Shown piece by piece: positions 40,772 to 52,070 of a stretch of DNA of 64,000 bases (position 1 is its first letter; each line of letters begins with the position of its first letter). Origin of the DNA: an uncultured Bacteroidales bacterium (GTDB lineage: Bacteria; Bacteroidota; Bacteroidia; Bacteroidales; UBA932); NCBI GenBank assembly GCA_949297365.1, contig CASFSL010000046.1, positions 1 through 64,000 on the forward strand, written 5' to 3'. The position numbers were made by a program, and so were the translations under genes. The notes under the pieces are model-generated. The model worked only from the letters and a program-made list of their open reading frames with translations. It had not been told where the DNA came from and did not search any database.

Positions 40772-42652
40772 ATGAGAGAAAAGACCGTATATATTCTCTG
40801 TTGCCTGGCCTGCATTACACTACTGGGCTCCTGCTCCGCTGTTGTCAGGATGAATATCAAGGAACTGCGGAAACAGAACGCAGGTGTCTCACTTTTCCTG
40901 CCCACACAAACGCAGAGAGAGAGCGACACCTATAAATACATCGTATCAAAGCCTGATACAGATACCCTGACCATGACCGGCAATGACGGTAGAAAATACT
41001 ATCTGATGAGAGGTACTATGGACTCCACCGGAACGGCCAATCTCAGCGAGCCGCTCAACGAGGTTGTCATAACAGCCAGATTCAAAAACATCGCTGAACG
41101 CAACGGCTCAGTCCGTATGGCCTTCAACATCAATGTTCCGTCCACGATGCTCAATCCGCAGTGGCAGGTTCGCCTGACTCCCAAAGCCGTCATGTCCGGC
41201 GACACAGTATCCCTGGAAGCCCTGCTGCTGACCGGGATAGAATATAAAGAACGTCAGATGAGAGGCTATGAACTCTACAACCGCTTTCTGGCCGGCATAA
41301 TCACCGACTCTTCCCTGCTGATTCACTCAGATCTCCTGGAGATCTTCATACAGCGGAACATCCCTCAGATTGCCGGCCTTAGAAATGATACGGCATTCGT
41401 GGACCCGGACAATATCAGAGGCATGTACGGCATCTCCCCGGCAGAAGCCAGAGAACATTTTATGAAGACCCTGGCGATACAACGCAATAACCTGAAAAAG
41501 AAACAACTCGGACAGAAGTATAGGCAATATGTCAAGGACCCGCTGATAACCTGTGGTTTCCGGCTCGACACATTGATTATAGAAAACGACGTGGATTTTG
41601 CATACAATTACCGTCAGACTATGGAAACCAGACCAGGACTGCGACAGATAGACATCCTGATGACCGGCGGGATATTTTATCAAGGCGAGAGGCTGTATGA
41701 CATTCCTCCGTCCGAGCCGGTCACATTCTACGTCTCATCATTTGCGACCATGACCGAGGACATTCAGAGATACGTCACCAAGGTCATTGAACGGAGAGTT
41801 GAGCTGAACACCAGGGCTGCCATTAATTTCAAGGCCGGCAGATCGGATATAGACACCGGCTATATGGACAACCATACCGAACTGCAATATATCCAGTCAA
41901 TCATCTCCGACCTGCTATCTTCAGGGGAATATCTGGCCGACAGCCTGATAATCACCGCTTCATGCTCTCCTGAAGGCAGTTTCGGGCTCAACAGCAGACT
42001 GGCCCGCAAGCGCGCGGCATCCATCGCCGGATTCCTCGACGGCAATGATTTCCAGCTGATAGAAAGACATATCCCCGAAAACTGGGAACGGCTCTACGGC
42101 CTTCTCCGCGCCGACTGCCTCATTGATGACCTCAGCGGCATCATTCAGCTGTGCGGAGAAAACTCTCCCGACAGAAGAGAATACCTCCTGAGTACTCATC
42201 CGGAATACTCCTATATAAAGGAGCACCTCTACCCTGTTCTCAGGGAAGTGGAATTCCAGTTCTGCCTTCATCGGAAAAACATGGTCAAGGACACAATACA
42301 CACTACCGAGATTGACACCGTCTACAGTGCCGGGGTACAAGCCATCAAGGACAGAGACTACGGTAAGGCCGTCAGACTGCTGGGCAGCTATCGGGACATC
42401 AACAGTGCCCTGGCCTTTCTGGCCATGGACTACAACGCCTCGGCCATGAATATCCTTGAAGAGCTGCCGGTCTCCGGCAAAAGAGACTATCTGCTCGCCG
42501 TAGTCCACTCCCGCAACGGCAACGAGAAAAAGGCCGTGGAATACTTCCTGAGCGCCGTCAACCAGGAGCGCAGCCTCAGGTTCCGAGGCAATCTGGATCC
42601 TGAAATCAGCAGACTCATAGACAAATACAAGATTCAATCAGAAAATTTATAA
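40772..42652 (+). CDS. Lipoprotein with OmpA-like domain, partner of the DUF3575 protein
   Basis: 626 residues. The signal ends in the lipobox LLGSC with Cys21, so it is lipid-anchored. The N-terminal region (DUF3868-like) is beta-rich. Around 355-435 an OmpA-type peptidoglycan-binding domain appears: NFKAGRSDID, then LIITASCSPEGS and NSRLARKRAASIAGFL. The last ~110 residues are helical and TPR-like (AGVQAIKDRDYGKAVRLLG). With DUF3575 it resembles the accessory genes found before Bacteroidota fimbrial operons, but no fimbrillin gene follows; a tRNA does. It may tie the barrel protein to the cell wall. Confidence 0.75.
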   Translation: MREKTVYILCCLACITLLGSCSAVVRMNIKELRKQNAGVSLFLPTQTQRESDTYKYIVSKPDTDTLTMTGNDGRKYYLMRGTMDSTGTANLSEPLNEVVITARFKNIAERNGSVRMAFNINVPSTMLNPQWQVRLTPKAVMSGDTVSLEALLLTGIEYKERQMRGYELYNRFLAGIITDSSLLIHSDLLEIFIQRNIPQIAGLRNDTAFVDPDNIRGMYGISPAEAREHFMKTLAIQRNNLKKKQLGQKYRQYVKDPLITCGFRLDTLIIENDVDFAYNYRQTMETRPGLRQIDILMTGGIFYQGERLYDIPPSEPVTFYVSSFATMTEDIQRYVTKVIERRVELNTRAAINFKAGRSDIDTGYMDNHTELQYIQSIISDLLSSGEYLADSLIITASCSPEGSFGLNSRLARKRAASIAGFLDGNDFQLIERHIPENWERLYGLLRADCLIDDLSGIIQLCGENSPDRREYLLSTHPEYSYIKEHLYPVLREVEFQFCLHRKNMVKDTIHTTEIDTVYSAGVQAIKDRDYGKAVRLLGSYRDINSALAFLAMDYNASAMNILEELPVSGKRDYLLAVVHSRNGNEKKAVEYFLSAVNQERSLRFRGNLDPEISRLIDKYKIQSENL

Positions 42653-42669
42653 AAATTTTTCAACTTTTT

Positions 42670-42700
42670 TTTGTCAGTGAGAAAATTTAGTCTATATTTG
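42670..42700 (+). promoter_or_regulatory. Promoter of tRNA-Val
   Basis: TTTG (42670-42673), 19 bases, TATATTTG (42693-42700): an ideal Bacteroidota promoter 15 bases before the mature tRNA. Confidence 0.8.
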
Positions 42701-42715
42701 CATCCGCAAAAGCAA

Positions 42716-42790
42716 GGGAGCTTAGCTCAGTTGGTTTAGAGCGTCTGCCTTACAAGCAGAGGGTCGGGGGTTCGACTCCCTCAGCTCCCA
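42716..42790 (+). tRNA. tRNA-Val (anticodon TAC)
   Basis: 75-nt cloverleaf. The acceptor GGGAGCT pairs with AGCTCCC, the anticodon stem TCTGC/GCAGA carries the loop CTTACAA with anticodon TAC, and the T arm contains GGTTCGACTCC. Discriminator A, CCA not encoded. A strong promoter lies upstream and a terminator downstream. Confidence 0.96.
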
Positions 42791-42799
42791 CTGAAAAAG

Positions 42800-42830
42800 A
42801 AGCAGTTACAGAGATGTGACTGCTTTTTTT
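42800..42830. terminator. Terminator between tRNA-Val and pncB
   Basis: A 10-bp stem (42800-42809 with 42816-42825, one G-T pair) followed by seven T on the plus strand and preceded by A-rich sequence, so it can stop transcription from both convergent sides. Confidence 0.85.
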
Positions 42831-42831
42831 A

Positions 42832-44043
42832 TCATTCTTTTTGCTTGAAGTTCAGGGCTTCCATGAAGCGGCGGACTACTTCGGGACGGCCTGTGTGCTT
42901 GCCGGTATCCTCGCTGAGCTTGCAGGTGTCGTTGTAGAAGTCCCAGGACTCGGTGATCTTGGCGGCGATAAGCTTGATGACGATGTTCATCGGACGCACA
43001 CCGTCGAAGTCGTTGGTGAAATGGGTCCCTATGCCGAAAGACGGCTGGCAGTAATCCACCGCATAACGCTGTATCTCTATGGCATGGTCCACATCCAGGG
43101 CGTTGCTGAAGATTACCTGCTTGGTCCTGGGGTCTATGCCTAGAGAACGGTATTTGTCCACGATACGCATGAGCTGCTCGCGGTTGTCCCCGCTGTCCAC
43201 ACGGAGTCCCTTGAAAAGGTTGGCGAAATCCTCGGAAAAGTTGAGACTGAATATATCCCAGCCGAAACTGTCGTAAAGATATGTTCCGAGAGCCCCCCGG
43301 AAAGTATTGCGCCAGCAGTCCATGGCTATGTGATTGGCCATCTGGGGACCGTACATCCCTCCTATCGCACAGATGAACTCATGCGCCATGGTCCCTACCG
43401 GGATCAGGTCGTACTTCATCGCCAGGTAGACATTGCTTGTACCCACGAAGCGGCCGGGCCACTCACGGCTGGCCGCACAGTCTTTCATAGCCCTGACGAC
43501 TGTATCCTCGGCCTCGAAGGAGGCCCGGCGGCGGGTTCCGAAGTCACTGTAAACGCAACCCGCCCCGAGCAGCCTCTCCGCCTTTCTGTATGTCTTGCCA
43601 TAATAGGCTCCGTAATCAAAGCCGCGGCTTTCTCCGGTGAATATGTAGTACAGTTCAGAGATAATGGCCAGAATCTTGACTTCCAGCAGTATCGTATCCG
43701 CCCAGCTGCCCTCGATATCTATCTCCAGATGTCCTTCGGCATCCTGGCGGACATTCACCCACCGGCGGTCGAAGCGGTAACCCTTGAGATAGTTGTAGAA
43801 CCATCCCGGGATATAGCTGCATCTGCGCCTCATGAAGTCTATCTCTTCCTGAGTGATGACCACATCCTCAAGTGCCTCTATCTGTGCGGCCAGTTCCCTG
43901 GCGAATCCCTCGGGATAGACCGTGTCGTCCCTGTCCGTAAACGAATACTTGACCTGTGCCCGCGGAAAATTGTCTATCACCGCGCAGCACATGGTGAACT
44001 TATACAGGTCGTCGTCGGTAAAGTGGGTTATTATCTGCCTCAT
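42832..44043 (-). CDS. pncB: Nicotinate phosphoribosyltransferase
   Basis: 403 residues. Family blocks include ITHFTDDDLYKFTMCCAVIDNFP at the N-terminus, DFGTRRRASFEAED, FVGTSNVYLAMKYDLIPVGTMAHEFI (with the His that is phosphorylated) and RVDSGDNREQLMRIVDKY. It joins nicotinate to PRPP, making NaMN with ATP hydrolysis. It acts after PncA (1885-2430) in NAD salvage. It is the last gene of a folC-nhaD-pncB transcript, 6 bases after nhaD. Confidence 0.95.
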   Translation of the reverse strand: MRQIITHFTDDDLYKFTMCCAVIDNFPRAQVKYSFTDRDDTVYPEGFARELAAQIEALEDVVITQEEIDFMRRRCSYIPGWFYNYLKGYRFDRRWVNVRQDAEGHLEIDIEGSWADTILLEVKILAIISELYYIFTGESRGFDYGAYYGKTYRKAERLLGAGCVYSDFGTRRRASFEAEDTVVRAMKDCAASREWPGRFVGTSNVYLAMKYDLIPVGTMAHEFICAIGGMYGPQMANHIAMDCWRNTFRGALGTYLYDSFGWDIFSLNFSEDFANLFKGLRVDSGDNREQLMRIVDKYRSLGIDPRTKQVIFSNALDVDHAIEIQRYAVDYCQPSFGIGTHFTNDFDGVRPMNIVIKLIAAKITESWDFYNDTCKLSEDTGKHTGRPEVVRRFMEALNFKQKE

Positions 44044-44049
44044 ACTGTC

Positions 44050-45417
44050 CTATAAAAGAGGAACTATAAACAGATCCTGCAGGATGAAGACTCCTATTCC
44101 GGCCAGATATCCTATCAGAGCCAGCAGACTGATGTGCTTGAAGTACCACATGAAGTTGATGTTCTCCAGACCCATGGCCACTACACCGGCGGCAGAACCG
44201 ATAATCAGAATACTTCCGCCGGTACCTGCGCAGTATGCCAGCAGATGCCAGAAATCACCGTCGGCCACAAAATGAGACAGGAAGGCCGGATCGGCCGACG
44301 CAGCGATAGCCGCCGCATCGGGTATAGGATACATGCCCATGCTGGCAGCCACCAGAGGCACGTTGTCGATTACCGAAGAAAGCAGACCTATGACGGTATT
44401 GATCGCGTAGATGTTGTGCATTCCTTTGTTGAGACCTTCTGCCATAGCCCCCAGGATGCCGGCGCTTTCCAGAGCGGAAACGGCCATCAGGATACCCAGG
44501 AAGAAAAGAATGGTAGGCATGTCTATGTGCTTGATGACCTTGGAGACCCTGTTCTTGACAGATTCCTCGACATTGTGTTTGCGTCTGTACATCAGGTCGG
44601 TATAGAGCCATAGAATACCGAGTGCGAACATCACGCTCATATAGGGAGGCAGGCCTATCACGCTCTTGAACACGGGCACCATGACCAGAAGCAGGACACC
44701 CAGGATCAGGATAGTCTTGCTCTCGCCGCCTGTTATATAAGAAGGTCTGAAAGAAGCGTCCTCGTTGGTCTGCTGCTGGGCTATCATACCTTTCAGGAAT
44801 CTGGTTGCAACCGCCGTAGGAATCACCACTGACACCAGACAGGGCAGGATGAGAGAAGCCATCAGCTTGGCCGTGCCCACATTGCCTTTCATCCAGAGCA
44901 TGATAGTCGTCACGTCTCCGATAGGCGACCATGCTCCGCCGCAGTTGGCCGCGATGATGATAATGGAGGCAAACAGCCATCTCTCCTTATAGTTGCTGAG
45001 CATACGCCGGATGAGCATGACCATGATGATGGTCGTGGTCATATTGTCCAACACCGAGGACATAAAAAATGTCAGGAACGCTATCAGCCACATCAGGCGG
45101 GTCTTCTTGCGGGTAGTTATATGACGTGTTATCACCTCGAAGCCGCCGTGCGTGTCTATGATGTCTACGATGGTCATCGCGCCTATCAGGAACACGATGA
45201 TCTCGCAGGTGCTGCCGAGAGCGGCCAGCAAGTCCGAGCTTATGACATCGTGTGTCAGGGAAGGATCGATTTTAGAAGAAAATACGCTCAGAATGGCCCA
45301 AAGCAGGCAGCAGAGGACCAGAGCTACAGAAGATTTACTGACATTGACCTTGTGCTCCATGGCTATCATAAGATAACCGAGCACGAAGATCACAATCATT
45401 GTATAAATAAGGCTCAT
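44050..45417 (-). CDS. nhaD: Na+/H+ antiporter, NhaD type
   Basis: 455 residues with about eleven to twelve hydrophobic helices. The NhaD/ArsB-superfamily block ANCGGAWSPIGDVTTIMLW and the symmetric LSSVIDNVPLVAASMGMYPI are both visible, as is the conserved LLAYCAGTGGSILIIGSAAG. It exchanges internal Na+ for protons at the inner membrane, helping pH and sodium balance. folC lies 21 bases upstream in the transcript. Confidence 0.92.
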   Translation of the reverse strand: MSLIYTMIVIFVLGYLMIAMEHKVNVSKSSVALVLCCLLWAILSVFSSKIDPSLTHDVISSDLLAALGSTCEIIVFLIGAMTIVDIIDTHGGFEVITRHITTRKKTRLMWLIAFLTFFMSSVLDNMTTTIIMVMLIRRMLSNYKERWLFASIIIIAANCGGAWSPIGDVTTIMLWMKGNVGTAKLMASLILPCLVSVVIPTAVATRFLKGMIAQQQTNEDASFRPSYITGGESKTILILGVLLLVMVPVFKSVIGLPPYMSVMFALGILWLYTDLMYRRKHNVEESVKNRVSKVIKHIDMPTILFFLGILMAVSALESAGILGAMAEGLNKGMHNIYAINTVIGLLSSVIDNVPLVAASMGMYPIPDAAAIAASADPAFLSHFVADGDFWHLLAYCAGTGGSILIIGSAAGVVAMGLENINFMWYFKHISLLALIGYLAGIGVFILQDLFIVPLL

Positions 45418-45438
45418 AGTGTTTTTAACATTATTGTT

Positions 45439-46776
45439 TTATATACTAACATTTTTGTTATGCAAGATTTTGTCCCATACCGCCAGGGCCTCCGCCACCA
45501 CATAGCTGCTTCCGCCTATAAAGACCACATCATCGGCAGATGCTTTTGACACAGCCAGCCCCACAGCCTTCTCCACGTCCGGAACAGCTATGGAATTACT
45601 CTTCCGGGCTATCTCCACAAGCCGCTCGGCGGGCATTGCCCTGCTGCCGCTGGCCTGAGTCATTATATACTCGGCCTCATCCGGGAGCAGGCGGCAAACC
45701 GACTCCACATCCTTATCCCCGGCCATGCCGTACACCATTATTATATGCCGTCCATGAGCCTCGGCTGCCAGCTGACGCATGGAGACCGATACGGCTTCCA
45801 CATTGTGCCCTATATCGCATATTACCTCGGGCCGAGATGACAGCCTCTCCCACCTTCCTCTCAGGCCCGTAACGGCAGCCGCACGTATCATCGCCTCATA
45901 CACTGCAGAGCCTTTGCGGACTGCGCCGTGCCCAAGAACCCCGAGGGCGGTCAGTACTGTTCTGATATTCTTCTCCTGACAGTCAGAGTGCAGGTCGGCC
46001 TCGGCGGCAGCGGTCTCCGAGCTTACGCAGCCCTCACACATATCCCCCGCACGGTAAAGCCGGCTTCCGCACTGCTCTGCCTTACTGCTGATCACTTTGA
46101 AAGCCTCCTGCGGCACATCCCCCACCACGACAGGTACACCGGGCTTGATGATTCCGGCTTTCTCAAAAGCTATCTGCTCTATGGTATCTCCAAGCATATC
46201 CTTGTGGTCAAGGCCTATGGAGGTAATGATACTCAGCTGAGGGGTCACGATGACGGTAGAGTCCAGTCTTCCGCCCAAACCGGTCTCAATCACAGCCATT
46301 CGCACATTCTTCCGCTTGAAATAATCAAAAGCCATGGCTGTGGTGATCTCGAAAAAGGACGGACTGCGCTCCTCCATGAATGCCTCAGTCCGCCGGCAGA
46401 AATCCACGACATCATCCTTGCCTATCATCGTAAAATGCCTTCCGTCTTCTCCTGCCTCTGCACTCACCAGCTTTATCCGCTCCCGGAAATCCAACAGATG
46501 CGGAGACGTATACAGACCTATGCTCTCTCCAGGATATTCTGCGGCCAAGGCCGCCGCAAGCATGTGGGCCACCGAGCCCTTGCCGTTCGTCCCGGCAATA
46601 TGCACTGCTGTCAATGACTTATGAGGGTTCCCGAGATAAGCGGAGAAGTCCGACATGGTCTCCAGACCGGGATGATATCCCAAGGCTCCAACCTTCTGAA
46701 AGGACGGTGCTATGGAATACAGTCTCTGGACGCATTCGCGGTACATCTTTTCGAGTTCCGGCTCTATCTCAGGCAT
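45439..46776 (-). CDS. folC: Folylpolyglutamate / dihydrofolate synthase
   Basis: 445 residues from ATG 46776; an in-frame start 14 codons earlier gives a poor N-terminus. The ATP-binding loop is VHIAGTNGKGSVAHML. Further Mur-ligase-type blocks are IKLVSAEAG, VIETGLGGRLDSTVIVTPQLSIITSIGLDH and DIGHNVEAV. It adds glutamate to dihydropteroate or folates. It heads a three-gene minus-strand transcript and diverges from purL across 86 bases. Confidence 0.94.
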   Translation of the reverse strand: MPEIEPELEKMYRECVQRLYSIAPSFQKVGALGYHPGLETMSDFSAYLGNPHKSLTAVHIAGTNGKGSVAHMLAAALAAEYPGESIGLYTSPHLLDFRERIKLVSAEAGEDGRHFTMIGKDDVVDFCRRTEAFMEERSPSFFEITTAMAFDYFKRKNVRMAVIETGLGGRLDSTVIVTPQLSIITSIGLDHKDMLGDTIEQIAFEKAGIIKPGVPVVVGDVPQEAFKVISSKAEQCGSRLYRAGDMCEGCVSSETAAAEADLHSDCQEKNIRTVLTALGVLGHGAVRKGSAVYEAMIRAAAVTGLRGRWERLSSRPEVICDIGHNVEAVSVSMRQLAAEAHGRHIIMVYGMAGDKDVESVCRLLPDEAEYIMTQASGSRAMPAERLVEIARKSNSIAVPDVEKAVGLAVSKASADDVVFIGGSSYVVAEALAVWDKILHNKNVSI

Positions 46777-46834
46777 ATTTTGAAATTTTGTACGCAAAAA
46801 TGGGAAAATTCTACACACTTAGCAAAATTATCCC

Positions 46835-46842
46835 TATTTTTG
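46835..46842 (+). promoter_or_regulatory. -7 box of purL
   Basis: TATTTTTG, 20 bases before the purL ATG. No exact TTTG at -33 is present. No purine riboswitch fits in the short leader. Confidence 0.55.
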
Positions 46843-46862
46843 ACTGCTAAATTATATATAAT

Positions 46863-49800
46863 ATGGTATACTTTTTCCGCTCCCCAGAGGGGCAAATCAT
46901 AGCAGTCGGCTCACAGACAGCATTTTCCGCTGAGACTGCAAAGACTCTCAAATGGCTTTTCTCAGATGCAGAGCTGCTTCAGGAACCCACAGTAGCGGGT
47001 ACGTTCATCGGTCCCAGACGCGAGATGATCACTCCGTGGAGTACCGCAGCGGTCGAAATCACCCGCAATATGAACATCTCCGGCATATCCCGCATCGAGG
47101 AATATTTCCCGGTTGAAGAAGGCAGGTACGCCTCCGATGCCGAAATTCCCCACGACAGGATGCTCCAGCGCATATACCACGGTCTGGACGGAGAGATATT
47201 CTCCATAGACCGCCAGCCGGAGCCCATACGGCATATCACAGATTTTGAAGCCTATAACAAAGAGGAAGGACTGGCTCTCTCGGAAGATGAGATACAGTAT
47301 CTGAAATCCCTGTCCGAGAAGCTGGGAAGACCGTTGACGGACAGCGAGGTATTCGGCTTCTCACAGGTCAATTCAGAGCATTGCCGCCACAAGATATTCA
47401 ACGGCAAGTTCATCATAGACGGAGTGGAGAAAGAGTCATCCCTTTTCAAGCTCATCAAGAAGACATCCGCCGTCAATCCCGGCAGGATAGTCTCCGCATA
47501 CAAGGACAACTGCGCGTTCATCGAGGGTCCCAAGCTCAGGATGTTCCATCCCTCTGCAGCAGCCAAACCCAGTTTCTTCAAGGAGGAGGAAGTCAAGACC
47601 GTCATATCGCTGAAAGCCGAGACACATAACTTCCCCACTACCGTGGAGCCGTTCAACGGAGCGGCCACAGGCAGCGGAGGAGAGATCAGGGACCGTATCG
47701 GAGGCGGCAAGGGCTCCTTCCCCATTGCAGGTACTGCCGTCTACATGACCTCATACCCGCGCATTGACAGCGGAAGGGACTGGGAAGCCCGCCCTCCGCG
47801 CAAATGGCTGTACCAGACACCCGCCGAGATTCTGGTCAAGGCATCCAACGGAGCCTCCGACTTCGGCAACAAGTTCGGCCAGCCACTTATCTGCGGCTCT
47901 CTCCAGACATTCGAGCACACGGAGCAGGATCCTGACGGAGCCGAGCGCAAATACGGCTACGACAAGGTCGTCATGCTGGCAGGAGGTGTAGGCTTCGCCA
48001 AAATGGCCGATGCAGCCAAGAACCGTCCGTCCAAGGGCGATGACATCATCCTCCTCGGCGGTGACAACTACCGCATCGGCATGGGCGGAGGAGCCGTATC
48101 GTCCGTAGCCACCGGAGAATACGACAATTCCATAGAGCTGAATGCCATACAGAGAGCCAACCCCGAGATGCAGAAGAGGGTGTACAACGCGATACGCTCG
48201 GTGGCCGAGAAGGAGCACAACTCCATCATATCGATTCACGACCACGGTGCCGGCGGCCACCTGAACTGCCTGTCCGAGCTGGTGGAGGAAGTCGGCGGTG
48301 ACATCGACATATCCAAACTGCCGATAGGCGACCCTACCCTGTCCGACAAGGAGATTATCGGCAATGAGAGTCAGGAGCGTATGGGACTCGTAATGAAAAA
48401 GTCCGACACTGAGGAACTGCGCAAGATAGCCGAAAGGGAAAGAGCCCCGTTCTACGTAATAGGCGAGGTCAGCGGCAAGGGCAACTTCACACTTAAGGAC
48501 AGTCGCAACGGCAATGCGCCCATAGACTTGGAACTCAGTGACATGTTCGGTTCCACACCTAAGACTGTCATGCACGGCTCGTCTCCCAAAGGCGGGGCGG
48601 ACGGACACGGAGGTTTCAGCAAGCTGGAGAAAGTGCCGTCATCCATGACTCCAGAGGAACTGACAGAGGCCATAACGAAGGTGCTGATGCTGGAATCCGT
48701 TGCCTGCAAGGACTGGCTGACCAACAAGGTAGACCGTTCGGTTACTGGCCTGATAGCCTGCCAGCAGTGCTGCGGTGAGCTCCAGCTGCCTCTCAACGAC
48801 CTTGGAGTTACCGCCATCGGCTATGACGATCCGGAGGGCATAGCAGTTTCAATAGGACATGCCCCTGTCGCTGCGTTGATAGACCCTGCAGCCGGTTCCC
48901 GGCTTGCCATTGCAGAGGCCCTGACCAACATCATCTGGACTCCGATAAAAGACAATATCTACGGCATATCCCTGAGCGCCAACTGGATGTGGCCCTGCCG
49001 GAACGAAGGCGAGGATGCACGTCTCTATTCGGCGGTACAGGGAGCCAGCGATTTCGCCATAGCCCTGGGCATCAATATACCGACCGGCAAGGACTCCATG
49101 TCCATGACTCAGAAATACCCTGACGGCGGGAAAGTTCTTTCGCCCGGAACGCTGATAGTCTCGGCCTCAGGCGAGAGCAAGAATGTCGGTGCGACCCTGC
49201 ATCCCGTCATGAGGCAGGACAGCGGCACCACCCTGATGTATATCCCGTTCGTACATATAGATAAAGGTGAGGACAGTTTCCCGCTCGGAGGTTCTGCCTA
49301 CGCCACCACTGTCAACAAGGTGGGCGCCAGGACTCCTGACATCTCCGATCCGGAATATTTCAAGACCTGCTTCAGTTCGCTGCAGGACGCCATGTTCAAC
49401 TCCGTGGACAATCCGGTGGTGGCCGGGCACGACATATCGGCCGGAGGTATGGTTACCGCCCTGCTGGAAATGTGCTTCGCCAATACGGGCGGCGGCGCGG
49501 ACATAGACCTGAGAGAGTTCGCATCAGCCGACATGCTGCTGTCCGAAGTCCCGGGAGTGATCGTACAGGTCAAGGACTCGGGCAAGGAGGAGTTCCTGCG
49601 CAATCTCGGACAGGTAAAAGCCTATGAGATAGGCCGCCCTGCACAGGGACGCACTCTGAGGGTCCTCTACGGTGCCTCCGGCCAGGAGTTGGCTCTGGAC
49701 ATAGACGCCATGAGAGACAGCTGGTACCGCACCTCCTGGCTGCTCGACAGCATACAGACCGGAGAGAAGCCGGCAGCCGAGAGATACGCCAATTACAAGA

Positions 49801-50615
49801 AACAGCCTCTGACCTTCGCTTTCCCGAAGCACTTTGACGGGCGGTACACCATGCCGGCCGAGCGCAGGATCAAGGCGGCCATCATCCGCGAGACCGGCTC
49901 CAACGGTGACCGCGAGATGGCCTGGGCTCTGTACATGGCCGGATTTGCAGTAAAGGACGTACACGTCACCGACCTCGTATCGGGCCGTGAGACCCTGGAG
50001 GACGTACAGATGATAGTCTTCGTCGGAGGATTCTCCAATGCCGACACCCTGGGTTCCGCCAAAGGCTGGGCCGGTGCTCTGCTCTACAACGAGAAAGCCC
50101 GCACTGCCATCGAGCGTTTCTACGCCCGCGAGGACACCCTGAGCCTCGGAGTCTGCAACGGCTGCCAGCTGATGGCCGAGATGGGACTCATCACTCCCGA
50201 GCACAAGGAGCTGTCCCCGAAGATGAAGCACAATGAATCGCACAAATACGAGTCTGCGTTTGTCGGTGTGACCGTCGAGAACTCCCCTTCCATCCTGCTG
50301 TCTTCACTGCAGGGTTCCAAGCTCGGAATATGGGTGGCCCACGGTGAAGGCCGCTTCTCATTCCCCAGACCGATTGAAGAATACAATATCGCTCTCAGAT
50401 ACAACTACAACGCTTATCCCGGCAATCCCAACGGCTCACCTGAGGCCGTAGCCGGAGTATGCTCCCCCGACGGCCGTCACCTGGCCATGATGCCCCACCC
50501 GGAACGCTGCCTCAGGCCTTGGAACTGGGCCTGGTATCCCGACAGGGACAGCGATACGGTAACTCCCTGGATTGAACTGTTCATAAACGGAAGAGTATGG
50601 CTGGAAAGACGCTGA
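46863..50615 (+). CDS. purL: Phosphoribosylformylglycinamidine synthase, single-chain type
   Basis: 1250 residues, the large form that combines PurS-, PurL- and PurQ-like parts. Visible blocks include [42 protein letters not shown], and a C-terminal class I glutaminase with the nucleophile Cys in [15 protein letters not shown] and the His/Glu pair near MMPHPERCL. It makes FGAM from FGAR, glutamine and ATP in purine synthesis. Its last 19 bases overlap the phoH-like gene. Confidence 0.96.
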   Translation: MVYFFRSPEGQIIAVGSQTAFSAETAKTLKWLFSDAELLQEPTVAGTFIGPRREMITPWSTAAVEITRNMNISGISRIEEYFPVEEGRYASDAEIPHDRMLQRIYHGLDGEIFSIDRQPEPIRHITDFEAYNKEEGLALSEDEIQYLKSLSEKLGRPLTDSEVFGFSQVNSEHCRHKIFNGKFIIDGVEKESSLFKLIKKTSAVNPGRIVSAYKDNCAFIEGPKLRMFHPSAAAKPSFFKEEEVKTVISLKAETHNFPTTVEPFNGAATGSGGEIRDRIGGGKGSFPIAGTAVYMTSYPRIDSGRDWEARPPRKWLYQTPAEILVKASNGASDFGNKFGQPLICGSLQTFEHTEQDPDGAERKYGYDKVVMLAGGVGFAKMADAAKNRPSKGDDIILLGGDNYRIGMGGGAVSSVATGEYDNSIELNAIQRANPEMQKRVYNAIRSVAEKEHNSIISIHDHGAGGHLNCLSELVEEVGGDIDISKLPIGDPTLSDKEIIGNESQERMGLVMKKSDTEELRKIAERERAPFYVIGEVSGKGNFTLKDSRNGNAPIDLELSDMFGSTPKTVMHGSSPKGGADGHGGFSKLEKVPSSMTPEELTEAITKVLMLESVACKDWLTNKVDRSVTGLIACQQCCGELQLPLNDLGVTAIGYDDPEGIAVSIGHAPVAALIDPAAGSRLAIAEALTNIIWTPIKDNIYGISLSANWMWPCRNEGEDARLYSAVQGASDFAIALGINIPTGKDSMSMTQKYPDGGKVLSPGTLIVSASGESKNVGATLHPVMRQDSGTTLMYIPFVHIDKGEDSFPLGGSAYATTVNKVGARTPDISDPEYFKTCFSSLQDAMFNSVDNPVVAGHDISAGGMVTALLEMCFANTGGGADIDLREFASADMLLSEVPGVIVQVKDSGKEEFLRNLGQVKAYEIGRPAQGRTLRVLYGASGQELALDIDAMRDSWYRTSWLLDSIQTGEKPAAERYANYKKQPLTFAFPKHFDGRYTMPAERRIKAAIIRETGSNGDREMAWALYMAGFAVKDVHVTDLVSGRETLEDVQMIVFVGGFSNADTLGSAKGWAGALLYNEKARTAIERFYAREDTLSLGVCNGCQLMAEMGLITPEHKELSPKMKHNESHKYESAFVGVTVENSPSILLSSLQGSKLGIWVAHGEGRFSFPRPIEEYNIALRYNYNAYPGNPNGSPEAVAGVCSPDGRHLAMMPHPERCLRPWNWAWYPDRDSDTVTPWIELFINGRVWLERR

Positions 50616-51991
50616 AACGCTTCAAGAACGACTTTAGGAACACTGACAGCCACCCGGGGCGGCCGCCCAAGATATTTGTCCTGGACACCAATGTCATCCT
50701 GCATGACAGCCGCTCCATCTTCAACTTCCAGGACAACGACATCTACATCCCTGTAAGTGTCATCGAGGAGCTGGACAAGTTCAAGAAAGGTGACGACAAC
50801 CTCGGCTACAACGCCAGGGCGTTTGTGCGGGAGCTGGACCGCATCTCGGACAATACCCTGTTCGACCAAGGCATCAGCCTCGGTAAAGGACGCGGTCACA
50901 TAAAGATAGAGATGGGACACGGCTACACTCAGGCTATGAGGGACTCGCTGATAGACGACATCCCCGACCACCGCATCATAGCCACGGCCGTATGGCTGCG
51001 GGACAATACTCCCGACCGCAAGGTAATCCTAGTCACCAAGGACGTCAATATGAGGCTGAAGGCCAAGGCACTCGGCCTTATGGCGCAGGACTACCTCTCC
51101 GACAAGGTAGAGGAAAAACGGGTAGTCAGGACCGAAAAGGAAGTGCTGACTGTACGGAATATGAAGGATTCCCTCATCCGCCGGATAGACTCGGACGCGG
51201 ACGGAATCCCCTATTCTGAGCTAGGACTGCGGCGCAGACCTGCCTGCAACCAATACTACAGGATATTTGACAGCAACCGCAACGTGACCCTGGCCAGGTA
51301 TGACAACCGGAGCCGCTGTATCGTCAAGGTAAGGCCACAGACAGCCTTCGGCATTGAGCCGCGCAACGACGAGCAGATCCTCGCCCTGGATGCCGTACTG
51401 AATCCGGATATCAAGCTGATAGCCCTGACAGGCCGGGCCGGCACTGGCAAGACCCTGCTGGCCCTGGCAGGAGCACTGGCTCAGGCCGGCAGGTACGAGC
51501 AGATACTGCTCTCCCGGCCGGTGATTCCCCTTAAGAACCAGGAACTGGGTTTCCTGCCCGGCTCTGTGGAGAAAAAGATCAGTCCGTACATGCTGCCGCT
51601 GTTCGACAACCTGGCCGTCATCAAGAGCTGCTACGGCCCGGGCAGCAAGGAAGTAGCGCAGATTGACGACATGCTCAAGACGGAGAAGCTGCTCATCAAT
51701 CCTCTGGCCTATATCCGCGGACGCAGCCTCGGCAACGTGTTCTTCATCGTGGACGAGTCCCAGAACCTGACTCCCCACGAGGTCAAGACCATCATCACCA
51801 GAGCCGGCGAGGGCACCAAGATAGTCTTCACGGGCGACATCTACCAGATAGACCAGCCTTATCTGGACTTCTACTCCAACGGCCTGACCCACCTGTGCGA
51901 CAAGTTTTTCGGACAAAGCGTGTTTGCGCACATCAACATGACCAGAGGCGAGCGCAGCGAACTTTCCGGCCTCGCCGACAAACTTTTATAA
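50597..51991 (+). CDS. PhoH-family ATPase with N-terminal PIN domain
   Basis: 464 residues. Residues about 25-150 form a PIN ribonuclease domain ([45 protein letters not shown] with acidic catalytic residues). The C-terminal half is a PhoH ATPase: Walker [18 protein letters not shown], Walker [16 protein letters not shown], and [12 protein letters not shown]. This PIN-PhoH fusion (YlaK-type) is probably an ATP-driven RNA helicase/nuclease. Its start lies inside the end of purL, so translation is coupled. Confidence 0.92.
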   Translation: MAGKTLKRFKNDFRNTDSHPGRPPKIFVLDTNVILHDSRSIFNFQDNDIYIPVSVIEELDKFKKGDDNLGYNARAFVRELDRISDNTLFDQGISLGKGRGHIKIEMGHGYTQAMRDSLIDDIPDHRIIATAVWLRDNTPDRKVILVTKDVNMRLKAKALGLMAQDYLSDKVEEKRVVRTEKEVLTVRNMKDSLIRRIDSDADGIPYSELGLRRRPACNQYYRIFDSNRNVTLARYDNRSRCIVKVRPQTAFGIEPRNDEQILALDAVLNPDIKLIALTGRAGTGKTLLALAGALAQAGRYEQILLSRPVIPLKNQELGFLPGSVEKKISPYMLPLFDNLAVIKSCYGPGSKEVAQIDDMLKTEKLLINPLAYIRGRSLGNVFFIVDESQNLTPHEVKTIITRAGEGTKIVFTGDIYQIDQPYLDFYSNGLTHLCDKFFGQSVFAHINMTRGERSELSGLADKLL

Positions 51992-52021
51992 AAGGCTGTT
52001 TTATGTTTTTCTGATTTTTAT

Positions 52022-52029
52022 TATTTTTG
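52022..52029 (+). promoter_or_regulatory. -7 box of ppdK
   Basis: TATTTTTG, 41 bases before the ppdK ATG; -33 element not clear. Confidence 0.45.
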
Positions 52030-52070
52030 CGCCTGACATATCAGACCAAATTTAACTAATTTTATATTCT

